DNA of 64,000 bases. It comes from Caballeronia mineralivorans PML1(12) (GTDB lineage Bacteria; Pseudomonadota; Gammaproteobacteria; Burkholderiales; Burkholderiaceae). The notes below the pieces were generated by a model, which worked only from the letters and a program-made list of their open reading frames with translations, searched no databases and was not told where the DNA came from. Each line of letters starts with the position of its first letter. Position 1 is the stretch's first letter. The position numbers were made by a program, and so were the translations under genes. Positions 46,925 through 55,615 of this stretch are shown one piece after another. The stretch spans positions 1 to 64,000 of the forward strand of contig NZ_AEJF01000237.1 in NCBI RefSeq assembly GCF_001028175.1, written 5' to 3'.

Positions 46925-47239
46925 GCCAGCGCTGCCCAGCCGCCGTGTCGCCTTTCGACACGATCCCACTCTCGCGGCCTCCGGGCAAGGTTCTGCGCCG
47001 CGTGCTGATCGAGCGCGAACTGCTCCGGTAGGTGAAACACCCTGGCAGCGCGGGGGTCACCCTTTGCCCTTGTGCGTGCGTCCGCTTGCTGGGAGCCGAG
47101 TGGCAGCTTTCGGAAGATCCGACCGACCGTAACGGGTCGATCAGCGACAGTCGTGGGCGGTCGCGTGCTCGCAAGCAGCGTGGGCCTGCCGGATTTTTCA
47201 CGATCTGTGCCACTAGTTTTTCACGTACCTGGCACTGAT
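46925..47239. other. Intergenic region with three imperfect tandem repeats
   Basis: This 315-bp gap separates two convergent genes. Near its right end two 23-mers in direct tandem (TTTTTCACGATCTGTGCCAC at 47194 and TTTTTCACGTACCTGGCACT at 47217) are followed by a related TTCACTTTGTGTGGCACCCG at 47239. Repeated ends of this kind occur in some IS21-family elements, but no transposase is present. Nothing else was recognised. Confidence 0.4.
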
Positions 47240-48439
47240 TCACTTTGTGTGGCACCCGGCAGCCGCGACGCGCACTCGGTTGCGGCCTTCCCGCTTTGAA
47301 CGGTAGAGCGCCTCGTCGGCTCGTTGCAGGATAGTGTCGAGCGTGTCGTCGGCGAGGCTGCCGACGGCTATGCCGATGCTTAGCGTCGGCTGGACCGCTA
47401 GCGCACCGAGCGAGCCGGTCGCATTCGCGAACGCGACGCGGATCTGCTCGGCGATCGCAAAGGCTTCGCCGCCAGCGGTGTGTGGCAGCAGCACGACGAA
47501 TTCGTCGCCACCATAGCGCGCGAGCGTGTCGCCGGTGCGCAGATCGCTGTTCGCGGTAGCCGCGAACAGCCGCAGCACATCGTCGCCCATCGGGTGGCCG
47601 TGCGTGTCGTTGATCGCCTTGAAGTGGTCGAGATCGATCACGACCAGCGACACTCGGCCCGACATCGCGTCGTCGTCCTGTCGCGCCGCGCGGCGAGCGG
47701 CCGCCAGCCGCCCATACGACAGGTGCAGTCCGCTGCGATTCAGCGCACCCGTCAAGGGATCACGCTGCGCATGGTCGAACAGCAACTGATGGCTGCGCTC
47801 GGCAGCCATCAGCAGCAACGTGAAGCCGCGCAGCGTGATGAACACCTCGCCGGTCGCAGCCATCCACTGGTAGGTCACGGTGGGCGAAGAAAACAGTGTC
47901 GTGCCGCCGATCGCGCTGCGCGACGTCATCACTGCGCGTATTGCAAACAGCAGCGCAGTCGCGCCAAAGCAGCCCGCGAGCAGCCACGCGGATTTGAGTC
48001 GATGCCGTCGCGCAAGCCGCACCCCTTCGACGGCGATTGCCGAGTCGAATAGCGCGAAGACCACGGATTCAAATGCGATACGCGCGCGGAAGTCGGCTGG
48101 CGTGGACCATAGCGCGACGAGCAGCACCTGCGATACGACGACGCCCGTCACCACCCACCAGGGCAGCGGCGGCCGCTGCGCGAATGCACGCACGGACACC
48201 AACAGCAACAGAAAGGCGGCCACAGTCACGACGTTCGCCAGTTGCACGGTCACGAAATCGGGCGCCATGCCGCGCAGCGCGACGCCGAGCGTCCCCAACC
48301 CCAGCAGCAAATTACTGAGGCCCCACCATGCCGGCCAGCGCTCGAACCGCTGCGTGCAGTACGCGACCAGCTGCAGCACGCCGAGCACGAGACAGGCAAC
48401 CGCAGTGACAACGTAAAGCGTCCGGATATCGAGAATCAC
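47240..48439 (-). CDS. Membrane diguanylate cyclase (GGDEF domain)
   Basis: The 399-residue protein has six or seven N-terminal membrane spans (about residues 5-225) followed by a GGDEF domain with active site RYGGDEFVVLLPH. An intact inhibitory site RTGD lies five residues upstream of GGDEF, so it should be a product-inhibited c-di-GMP synthase. The start is GTG at 48439. The last codons (CHTK) fall within a tandem repeat, so the extreme C-terminus may have been altered. Confidence 0.9.
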   Translation of the reverse strand: MILDIRTLYVVTAVACLVLGVLQLVAYCTQRFERWPAWWGLSNLLLGLGTLGVALRGMAPDFVTVQLANVVTVAAFLLLLVSVRAFAQRPPLPWWVVTGVVVSQVLLVALWSTPADFRARIAFESVVFALFDSAIAVEGVRLARRHRLKSAWLLAGCFGATALLFAIRAVMTSRSAIGGTTLFSSPTVTYQWMAATGEVFITLRGFTLLLMAAERSHQLLFDHAQRDPLTGALNRSGLHLSYGRLAAARRAARQDDDAMSGRVSLVVIDLDHFKAINDTHGHPMGDDVLRLFAATANSDLRTGDTLARYGGDEFVVLLPHTAGGEAFAIAEQIRVAFANATGSLGALAVQPTLSIGIAVGSLADDTLDTILQRADEALYRSKREGRNRVRVAAAGCHTK

Positions 48440-48887
48440 CTGGCTACCCCATGTAACGGAAACGCGCCGGTAACGCCGGCGGCGGCGTTTCGCCCAGCGA
48501 TGCTAGCAGCAAACCTCGACGCGGATTCGAACGCATGCACCCATGCTGGCATAGCCGCAGGCCACCACAAGGCGTGGATCTAGCCGCCCGCGCGCGAACG
48601 ACCGAATGTGTTCGACGAACGGGTTGACGAGCAGCGCGGGCGGCCGGCGTCGCTACCAGAATGGGCGTATCAGGCTGAATCCAGTGCCTCTTTTTGGGGC
48701 GGTTCGTGCCCTCGCCGTATCGACTGCACTCCGGGCGTTGCGCAGTCACAGATCCCGATGAGTACGTCCACAAAGGGACGCTCGGTGGCACTGTCTACAT
48801 TGATTTACCGTGAAATACAAACGTCATCGGCCGTACGTTCGGCGCAACGACTAGCTCCAAAGTGTGCCGCGCAGTGCACCGACGGGA
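48440..48887. other. Intergenic region between GGDEF and Cache/MCP genes
   Basis: These 448 bp should hold the promoter of the cyclase gene. I found no supported gene or strong hairpin. Minus-strand frames here are Arg/Pro-rich and look non-coding. Confidence 0.5.
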
Positions 48888-49946
48888 CTAGACATACGCA
48901 GCGTAATGCGGCTTTTGCTCAATCACCCCGAACCAACCCATGCCCTGGTAGCTTTCATAGCCAGGCGTCAACGCATATCCGACGAACGACCCCTCAGCGG
49001 TGCGGTAAGCACCAGCATCCGTACTACTCGATCGCAACTCGTATCGCTTCGTATCCCGGGAGGTTTGCCCGGAGTCAGCGATGACTCGTCCGGTGGCGTC
49101 GACAATCATGCAACGCGTGCGGGCTCGTTCCTCGTTACTCAACCGCACGTTATCAAGCACCGCCGATGCCTGCTTCGTCCAGTCGAAAAAGACTGCAAGA
49201 ACGCCAGCGATCTTTCCGTTGGTTGCACCACCCTCTCTGATCGCGGTCGCATACGTCGCCGCCTGCGCTCCGTCCAGGCCCATGACTGCATCCACATTGG
49301 CGGTGGCATATTCGTCGCCGGAGCGCGTACGGAGTGCTGCGTCGAACCACTCCTGGCCCGTGGCGTTTTCCACACCCGCGACCGGAAACTTCGCGGGTCG
49401 CCCATTCGCGACGACACGCCCTTCGAGATCCAGCATCCAGATGTCGAGATATACGGTATAGCTATCGAGTATCACCGACATCCGCTTTGACGCATGAGCG
49501 GCAGCCTCGGGGCCACTCGTCACGCCATCGACGATCGCTGCATCGGTTGCCCACCAGCGTACGTCGCATGAGCGCTCGTAAAGATTTCGATCTATCACGT
49601 CGATCATATTCAGCGCCAGATCGGTGAGGCGCTGACCCTGCTGTCGTTCGAGTTCCGTCACCATCGTTTCGCTGATCGTCGCGAGTTCAGCGCCGAGCTC
49701 GCCAGTGAGTTGCCCGATCCGGCGAGAAACGTCCTTCACTTGATTCGCCACGACTGCAAAGCCACGGCCGGCCTCCCCAGCGCGTGCTGCCTCGATTAGC
49801 GCATTGATTGCAAGATAGGTTGCCTCGCGGTTGATCAGATCGATTTCCCAGATCTTGTCTTTGGAGATCCTGCGGACGGCCGTCGTCAACTCTGCTATGA
49901 CCGTGTCTTTCGACGGTTGACCGTGCTTCACTGGTACTGCGGACAT
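48888..49946 (-). CDS. Soluble chemoreceptor-like protein with inverted order: MCP signalling segment then Cache domain
   Basis: The 352-residue protein begins with a truncated MCP hairpin (about residues 25-100). NREATYLAINALIEAARAGE and AGRGFAVVANQVKDVSRRIG match the hairpin tip and descending helix. The remainder (about 110-352) looks like a double-Cache sensor (DIWMLDLEGRVVANGRPAKF, TGQEWFDAALRTRSGDEYAT, YGKIAG-like GKIAGVLAVFFDWTKQ, MIVDATGRVIADSG). No membrane span or signal peptide is visible, so the Cache domain would be cytoplasmic. It may bind CheW or a receptor array and sense an internal ligand. Function is not established. Confidence 0.75.
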   Translation of the reverse strand: MSAVPVKHGQPSKDTVIAELTTAVRRISKDKIWEIDLINREATYLAINALIEAARAGEAGRGFAVVANQVKDVSRRIGQLTGELGAELATISETMVTELERQQGQRLTDLALNMIDVIDRNLYERSCDVRWWATDAAIVDGVTSGPEAAAHASKRMSVILDSYTVYLDIWMLDLEGRVVANGRPAKFPVAGVENATGQEWFDAALRTRSGDEYATANVDAVMGLDGAQAATYATAIREGGATNGKIAGVLAVFFDWTKQASAVLDNVRLSNEERARTRCMIVDATGRVIADSGQTSRDTKRYELRSSSTDAGAYRTAEGSFVGYALTPGYESYQGMGWFGVIEQKPHYAAYV

Positions 49947-50462
49947 GGCTTGTTAGCTCCGATTGCGTACGGTGCTGCCAATTGATATTCGCTACCGACC
50001 CGGTAGCGCGTTAGTGGTATTAACGGCGCATTTAGCGAACGCTTGAGTACCGGGCGGAAATTATCTCTGCGACATGGAAGTTCACCAAGGCGTCGCTCCG
50101 GATCACTTCGTTTAAACGTCGATTGCCTTGAGGGGTCGATGCGACAGCAGTTCCCCACTCGCGTTGCGCGTGGGGAACTGCAATCTCATAACCCGTCCGG
50201 ATTCACCCAGCGAATGGCGACGGCCTCGCGAGACATACCTCTAAGGATCCTCGCGAAATCGCCGCTGTATGTGTGATCCCCACTCTGCTCTGACCGCCCG
50301 GGTCCGGCCAAGAACGGTATTTCATCGGAGGCACTTGGGAAAAGCCTTTTTTCGGTACCTCAACACGAGACAATCCGATGTTGGGACGGCCTGAGCAATT
50401 GTCTGCACGATAATGATTGCTACCCCTGTTCAGAATTTTTGTTGGCTATACGGTGCTGATCT
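49947..50462. other. Intergenic region with two perfect hairpins
   Basis: The 516 bp between divergent genes hold a perfect 8-bp dyad (CGCTACCG-ACC-CGGTAGCG, 49990-50008) close to the start of the Cache/MCP gene, a possible operator. A perfect 12-bp hairpin (GCAGTTCCCCAC ... GTGGGGAACTGC, 50147-50181) resembles a single type I CRISPR repeat but is not repeated. No gene was found. Confidence 0.5.
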
Positions 50463-51128
50463 GTGACTTACAGTCTCTATTACTCGCCGGGTGCTGCGAG
50501 CATGGCGGTCCATTGGATGTTGATCGAGATGGCGATCCCGTTCGAAGCCCAATTGATCGACATCGACGCGGGTGCCCAGCGGACCGACGAATATCGACGG
50601 TTGAATCCCTCGGGCAGAGTCCCCACACTCATTGTCGACGGTGTGGCTCGCGGCGAATCAGCCTCCCTGCTCATGTTGCTGGCCGAGCGCCATCCCGCCG
50701 CTGCTCTCGCGCCGGCACCTGGATCTTCGGATCGTGCGGAGTGGCTGGAACTGATGATCTACCTCGCAAACACGCTTCTACCCGCAATGCGTGACTGGTT
50801 CTACGCAGGCGTCGATGGCGACCTGGCTGGGGCCGACGCGATCAGAGCACTCGCCCGTAAGCGGATCGAGGAGGCATGGAATCGACTAGATAAACATCTC
50901 GCCGACGGCCGTGTCTATTTCGTGGGCGGGATGCTCGGCACGGTCGATTTTCTTGCGGTGATGCTGATGCGCTGGTCTCGCAACATGGCACGCCCTGCGA
51001 CTACCTGGCAACATCTCTTGCCCTACATTGAGCGTCTGCGTGGGCTACCGTCGTTTATCGAAGTGAATGCAAGAGAAGGCCTCACCGACTGGTCCAATTC
51101 AGCACATAGCACTAACGGCAATGTTTGA
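50463..51128 (+). CDS. Glutathione S-transferase family protein
   Basis: The 221-residue protein has a thioredoxin-like N-domain (YSLYYSPGAASMAVHWMLIE, GRVPTLIVDGVARGESASLL) and an all-helical C-domain (FVGGMLGTVDFLAVMLMRWS). The usual SNAIL/ESAAI motif is seen as ESASLLMLLAERHP. The start is GTG. Its substrate is unknown; it stands alone between a divergent receptor gene and a LysR gene. Confidence 0.85.
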   Translation: MTYSLYYSPGAASMAVHWMLIEMAIPFEAQLIDIDAGAQRTDEYRRLNPSGRVPTLIVDGVARGESASLLMLLAERHPAAALAPAPGSSDRAEWLELMIYLANTLLPAMRDWFYAGVDGDLAGADAIRALARKRIEEAWNRLDKHLADGRVYFVGGMLGTVDFLAVMLMRWSRNMARPATTWQHLLPYIERLRGLPSFIEVNAREGLTDWSNSAHSTNGNV

Positions 51129-51491
51129 CTGGGCAGCCCGATAATTCGCATGAGCGTGTATCGCGAATGACCGCCAGCGGGGACGTCGAGGATCAAGTTG
51201 GGGGACGACTTCGGCTGTTCAACATCGGCCCGAGTTCGGCCACAAGCCGTCGGATGTCCTACGGAGTTGAATGACGGTTCCTCGTCCGAGAGCCGCCACT
51301 GCAGGGACCGCCGCTCGTGCAAGGTTGCCCGCTTCGGCCCCGATTTGGGCATCTAGCGCCTCTCAAGCGATACACTATCGGCCGAGGCCTACCTCGCCTT
51401 TACATCTTAAAGCGCGACATCCATCGAGTAGCCCGAAGCGAAGTTGTAAACCGAGCAGCGACACGGTTCGTGATCACAGCGTCCAAGAACA
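51129..51491. other. Intergenic region upstream of the second lysR gene
   Basis: No gene, hairpin or repeat could be supported in these 363 bp. They should hold the lysR promoter. Confidence 0.45.
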
Positions 51492-52388
51492 ATGCGCATC
51501 CCACCACTAAAAGCGATCATCGCGTTCGAGAGCGTCGCCCGGACAAAAAGCGTCAATCGGGCGGCTGATGAATTGGGGTTAACGCCCTCGGCGGTTAGCC
51601 ATCAGATCTCCAACCTTGAATCCGCGGTCGGCAGACCCTTGTTCACGAGACTGGGACGCGGGCTGATCCTGACACCAACCGGCCAGCAATATTTGGCCGA
51701 TGTCACCGGATCGCTCGCCGACCTGAGCCGCGCGACCGAGCGCGCATCCAGCCAATCGGCCGTCGAGATTCTCCGCATTCACTCAAGTCCAAGCTTTGGG
51801 CTGATGTGGCTCCTGCCTCGGCTAGCGTCGTTCCAGGAAGCAAATGGCGACATTCAGTTGAATCTGGCGTGCTCGTACGAGGATGTGTCGTTCACCTCTG
51901 GCTACTATGACGTCGATGTACGGCATGGCTACGCGCATTGGACCGATGGGGAGATTAAAACGCTTCGCAACGAATTCATCGCGCCTCTTGCATCGGAGGA
52001 ATACCTTAGAAAATTTCCGGTGCACACCCCCGAAGACCTGATAGAGCGACGCCTGATTTTCTCGGAAACGCCGCTCGTGCAGTGGAAGCAATGGTTCGGC
52101 AAGTTCGGCGTCGCAGGGTCCCGAAAGGCATTCGACTTCTCCTTCGATCGCTCGTACATGTCCCTTGAGGCCGCAGCGTTGGGACACGGCATCGCACTCG
52201 AAAGCACCATGCTCGCATCGGTCCATATCGGACGTGGGTCGCTCGTACCCGTTTTCGATCGCAACTTTGCGGTGGAGGTCGGCGCTCATCATCTGGTTTA
52301 CCCAACCCAGAACGCAGATTTGCCGCGCGTGGCCAAATTTCTGGCCTGGGTCGAGCATGAGATCAGCCTTAGCGCGGTGGAGCGCTAA
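51492..52388 (+). CDS. LysR-family regulator, GcvA-like
   Basis: The 298-residue regulator has an HTH (SVNRAADELGLTPSAVSHQISNLE) and a substrate-binding domain with IHSSPSFGLMWLLPRLASFQ and YYDVDVRHGYAHWTDG, typical of GcvA/DsdC-type LysR proteins. It precedes the SDR-MFS-transketolase operon by 182 bp on the same strand and is its likely regulator. Confidence 0.87.
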   Translation: MRIPPLKAIIAFESVARTKSVNRAADELGLTPSAVSHQISNLESAVGRPLFTRLGRGLILTPTGQQYLADVTGSLADLSRATERASSQSAVEILRIHSSPSFGLMWLLPRLASFQEANGDIQLNLACSYEDVSFTSGYYDVDVRHGYAHWTDGEIKTLRNEFIAPLASEEYLRKFPVHTPEDLIERRLIFSETPLVQWKQWFGKFGVAGSRKAFDFSFDRSYMSLEAAALGHGIALESTMLASVHIGRGSLVPVFDRNFAVEVGAHHLVYPTQNADLPRVAKFLAWVEHEISLSAVER

Positions 52389-52570
52389 GGCGCGCCAGAC
52401 GGTGGCGCCGCGCGGCCTTATGCCAAAGAGCTGAATTCCGGCACCTGTGACTCCATAGTGCTGCGACACCTGAAAATTTTTCAGCAATAGTTGAGCCCGA
52501 CTGCATTGATCGAGATGGTTGAAGCGCTGAAACTGCGCCTACCAACTAACACGATTGATGGAGACAAAAC

Positions 52571-53320
52571 ATGTTGCTCGACAGCAAAGTGGTAATCGTA
52601 ACCGGTGCAGCCTCGCCGCGTGGTATCGGCAAGGCGACCGCAAAAGCGCTCGCCGCACAGGGCGCGCGAGTGGTGATTCTGGACCTTCGCAAGGAGGACG
52701 CCGAGAGTGCCGCGCGTGACCTCGGCGAAGAACACCTCGGCCTCGCCTGCGATGTGACCGACAAGGCCGCATGCATGGCTGCCGCCAAGGCGGCCATCGA
52801 AAAGTACGGCCGTGTCGACGGATTGATCAACAACGCGGGCATCACCCAGCCTCTGAAGACGATGGACATCGGAGCCGACAACTTCGATGCGGTCATCGAC
52901 GTGAACCTGCGCGGTACGCTCTACATGTCGCAAGCGGTCATTCCGCAAATGAGAGCGCAAAACAGCGGCAGCATCGTCTGCATGTCATCCGTTTCCGCGC
53001 AACGCGGTGGCGGCATCTTCGGCGGTCCTCACTACAGCGCCGCCAAAGCAGGCGTACTCGGTCTCGCTCGTGCCATGGCGCGTGAACTCGGTTCGGACAA
53101 CATTCGTGTCAACTCGATCACTCCAGGCCTGATCCAGACGGATATCACAGGCGACAAGCTTACGCCCGAGATGCGCACTGACATCATCAAGGGCATTCCG
53201 CTTGGCCGTCTCGGCGACGCAACGGACGTCGCGAATGCCTGCCTCTTCCTCACGAGCGAGCTGTCGGCTTACCTCACCGGCATCACGCTCGACGTCAACG
53301 GCGGCATGCTGATTCACTGA
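52571..53320 (+). CDS. SDR-family oxidoreductase
   Basis: The 249-residue short-chain dehydrogenase has the NAD(P) motif VTGAASPRGIGKATAKAL, NNAG, and catalytic residues in VCMSSVSAQRGGGIFGGPHY (Ser, Tyr) with Lys in SAAKAG. Asp in VILDLRK after the second strand suggests NAD preference. Good Shine-Dalgarno GGAG precedes the ATG. As first gene of a catabolic operon it probably oxidises a polyol or sugar derivative. Confidence 0.9.
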   Translation: MLLDSKVVIVTGAASPRGIGKATAKALAAQGARVVILDLRKEDAESAARDLGEEHLGLACDVTDKAACMAAAKAAIEKYGRVDGLINNAGITQPLKTMDIGADNFDAVIDVNLRGTLYMSQAVIPQMRAQNSGSIVCMSSVSAQRGGGIFGGPHYSAAKAGVLGLARAMARELGSDNIRVNSITPGLIQTDITGDKLTPEMRTDIIKGIPLGRLGDATDVANACLFLTSELSAYLTGITLDVNGGMLIH

Positions 53321-53399
53321 GAACGACATCCGCCGCGTGTTGCTGCGGATGAGTCAATGCACCCGGAGCAAACCCGGGGCGATATGGCAGGAGACACCC

Positions 53400-54728
53400 A
53401 TGAAAGCGAAATCCACTGCGCCGTCAGTGACGGGCGACGTCACGTCGTTCGCCGACCCGGCGACCTTTGAATCGAAAACGTACGCGAAAGTCGGACGGCG
53501 ATTAATACCGTTCCTGATGCTGTGCTATCTGGGCGCTTATCTCGATCGTGTCAACGTGGGCTTCGCAAAACTGCAGATGCTCAATGACCTGCGATTTAGC
53601 GAAACCGTGTATGGCTTTGGTGCGGGGATTTTCTTTCTCGGCTATTTCCTCTTCGAGGTGCCGAGCAATCTCATGTTGCACAAAGTGGGCGCCCGCAATT
53701 GGCTCGCTCGCATCATGCTGACGTGGGCTGTGATCTCGGCTTGCTTCGTCTTCGTCAAGTCGCCCACCACCTTCTATGTTCTCCGCTTTCTATTGGGCGT
53801 GGCCGAGGCCGGGTTCGCGCCAGGCGTCATTCTGTATCTGACTTACTGGTTTCCCTCGGCGCGGCGCGCCAAAGCGCTCTCGCTTTTCTTCATGGCGATT
53901 CCATTGGCAGGCATAGTCGGTGGGCCGCTGTCCGGTTACATCCTGCATGCATTCCAGGGTGCACATGGCCTGGCCGGCTGGAAGTGGCTGTTCATTCTTG
54001 AAGCGCTGCCGTCGTTGCTCCTTGGCGTCGCCATCCTGCTTTATCTCGATAACGGTATCGCGGCCGCCAAGTGGCTCACCGGCGAGGAGAAGGCGCTTCT
54101 TGCACGCAACGTGGCGAACGACAACGCCCACAAGGTCGCTCATGTCTCCATCCGGTCTTTCATTGGCGACCGTCGCCTGTGGCTGATGGCTGCGATCTAT
54201 TTCTGCGTGGTGCTCGGTCAATACGGCCTGACGTTCTGGCTGCCGACGATCATCCGCAAGTCGGGAGTGGCCGACCCGCTTTGGGTAGGCGTCTTCACGG
54301 CCATTCCGTACCTCTGCGCAATCATTGCGCTGCCACTGGTAGGCGCAAGCGCTGACCGCCATCGCGAACGGCGTCTGCATCTTGCGATCCCGATGCTGGT
54401 GTCGGCGGCGGGTTTTGCCACGCTGCCGATGCTGGGCGGTGTTGGCGCGTCGCTGGTGTGTGTCAGTGTGGCCGCCGCCGGCATTCTCGCTTCGTCGTCG
54501 CAGTTCTGGTCACTGCCGACCGCGCTCCTCGGCGGCATGTCCGCCGCGGCGGGTATCGCCGCGGTGAACTGTTTCGCCAATCTCGCGGGCTTCTTCTCGC
54601 CGGCCATCGTGGGCTGGTTGAACGACCTGACCGGTAAGTCGACAGCGGGGCTCATCTTTATTTCCGTCGCTATTGTCATCGGCGCCGGGCTTGTTTTCCT
54701 CGTGCCGGCCAAAAGCGTCAATCGCTGA
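53400..54728 (+). CDS. MFS transporter, anion:cation symporter family
   Basis: The 442-residue permease has about 12 membrane spans. The ACS-family signature CYLGAYLDRVNVGFAKLQM lies in the first span and loop, and GVAEAGFAPGVILYLTYWFP in spans 4-5. Such transporters carry organic anions such as sugar acids, tartrate or phthalate. ATG 53400 has GGAGACACC just upstream. It presumably imports the operon's substrate. Confidence 0.9.
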   Translation: MKAKSTAPSVTGDVTSFADPATFESKTYAKVGRRLIPFLMLCYLGAYLDRVNVGFAKLQMLNDLRFSETVYGFGAGIFFLGYFLFEVPSNLMLHKVGARNWLARIMLTWAVISACFVFVKSPTTFYVLRFLLGVAEAGFAPGVILYLTYWFPSARRAKALSLFFMAIPLAGIVGGPLSGYILHAFQGAHGLAGWKWLFILEALPSLLLGVAILLYLDNGIAAAKWLTGEEKALLARNVANDNAHKVAHVSIRSFIGDRRLWLMAAIYFCVVLGQYGLTFWLPTIIRKSGVADPLWVGVFTAIPYLCAIIALPLVGASADRHRERRLHLAIPMLVSAAGFATLPMLGGVGASLVCVSVAAAGILASSSQFWSLPTALLGGMSAAAGIAAVNCFANLAGFFSPAIVGWLNDLTGKSTAGLIFISVAIVIGAGLVFLVPAKSVNR

Positions 54729-54772
54729 CACGGTCCGCTGCAAAGACTCACTTTTTAAATCAAGGAGACACC

Positions 54773-55615
54773 ATGAACAGTCCGTCATCAGATGCGGTGA
54801 CGCTCACCGAGCGCGCCTATCGGATTCGCAGAAACGCCTTGCTGATGGGCGAGGTGCAGGGACAGGGCTACATCGGCCAGGCACTCGACATCGCCGATGT
54901 ACTCGCGGTCGCTTACTTCGGCGCGATGCGCTACCGGCCTGACGATCCCGAATGGGAAGGCCGCGACCGCTTCCTCTTGTCCAACGGACACTATGCGATC
55001 GCACTTTACGCCGCGCTCTTCGAAGCCGGCTTCCTGCCGCCGGAAGAACTTGAAACCTACGGCAGCGACGACAGCCGGTTGCCGATGTCCGGCATGGCGA
55101 GCTACACGCCCGGCATGGAGATGTCCGGCGGCTCGCTGGGCCACGGTCTCACGATCGCGGTGGGCCGCTGCCTCGGACTGAAGCGCAAGGGCTCGGACGC
55201 CTTCGTCTACACGCTCTTCTCCGACGGCGAACTCGATGAAGGCGCGATCTGGGAGGGCCTGATGTCGGCCGCTCACTGGAAGCTGGACAACCTGATCGCC
55301 ATGGTCGACGTCAACAACCAGCAAGCCGACGGTCCCTCCTCGCAGATCATGGCGTTCGAGCCGCTCGTCGAGAAGCTCGAAGCATTTGGCTGGTTTACGC
55401 AACGTGTGGACGGCAACGACATTGATGCCGTGAAGGCGGCGTTCGATACAGCGCGCAATCATCCGAAGGAACAGCCGCGGATTATCGTGTGCGATACCCG
55501 GATGGGCTGCGGCGTGCCGTTCCTCGAAGAACGGGAAAAGAACCATTTCATCCGCGTAGATGCCCACGAGTGGCAACTGGCGCTTGCAGCACTCGAAGCC
55601 GGGAGACAAGCATGA
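54773..55615 (+). CDS. Transketolase N-terminal (ThDP-binding) subunit
   Basis: The 280-residue protein corresponds to the first domain of transketolase, with ThDP-binding string SDGELDEGAIWEGLMSAAHW ending in VDVNNQQADG, and SLGHGLTIAVGRCLGLK. AGGAGACACC precedes the ATG. Its gene overlaps the C-subunit gene (ATGA). Split transketolases of this type occur in dedicated sugar-catabolic pathways and not only in central metabolism. Confidence 0.92.
   Translation: MNSPSSDAVTLTERAYRIRRNALLMGEVQGQGYIGQALDIADVLAVAYFGAMRYRPDDPEWEGRDRFLLSNGHYAIALYAALFEAGFLPPEELETYGSDDSRLPMSGMASYTPGMEMSGGSLGHGLTIAVGRCLGLKRKGSDAFVYTLFSDGELDEGAIWEGLMSAAHWKLDNLIAMVDVNNQQADGPSSQIMAFEPLVEKLEAFGWFTQRVDGNDIDAVKAAFDTARNHPKEQPRIIVCDTRMGCGVPFLEEREKNHFIRVDAHEWQLALAALEAGRQA

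Noticed and set aside
46827-47255. Minus-strand frame of 142 codons across the DUF4239/GGDEF gap
   Set aside because: Overlaps two real genes, is Arg/Ser-rich and gives no recognisable transposase or other family.
43944-49946. A second complete chemosensory operon in the accessory block
   Set aside because: Only receptors or receptor-like proteins are present; cheA, cheW, cheR and cheB genes are missing here.
50141-50290. CRISPR array suspected from the CRISPR-like hairpin
   Set aside because: Only one unit is present, with no regular spacing of copies and no cas genes in the window.
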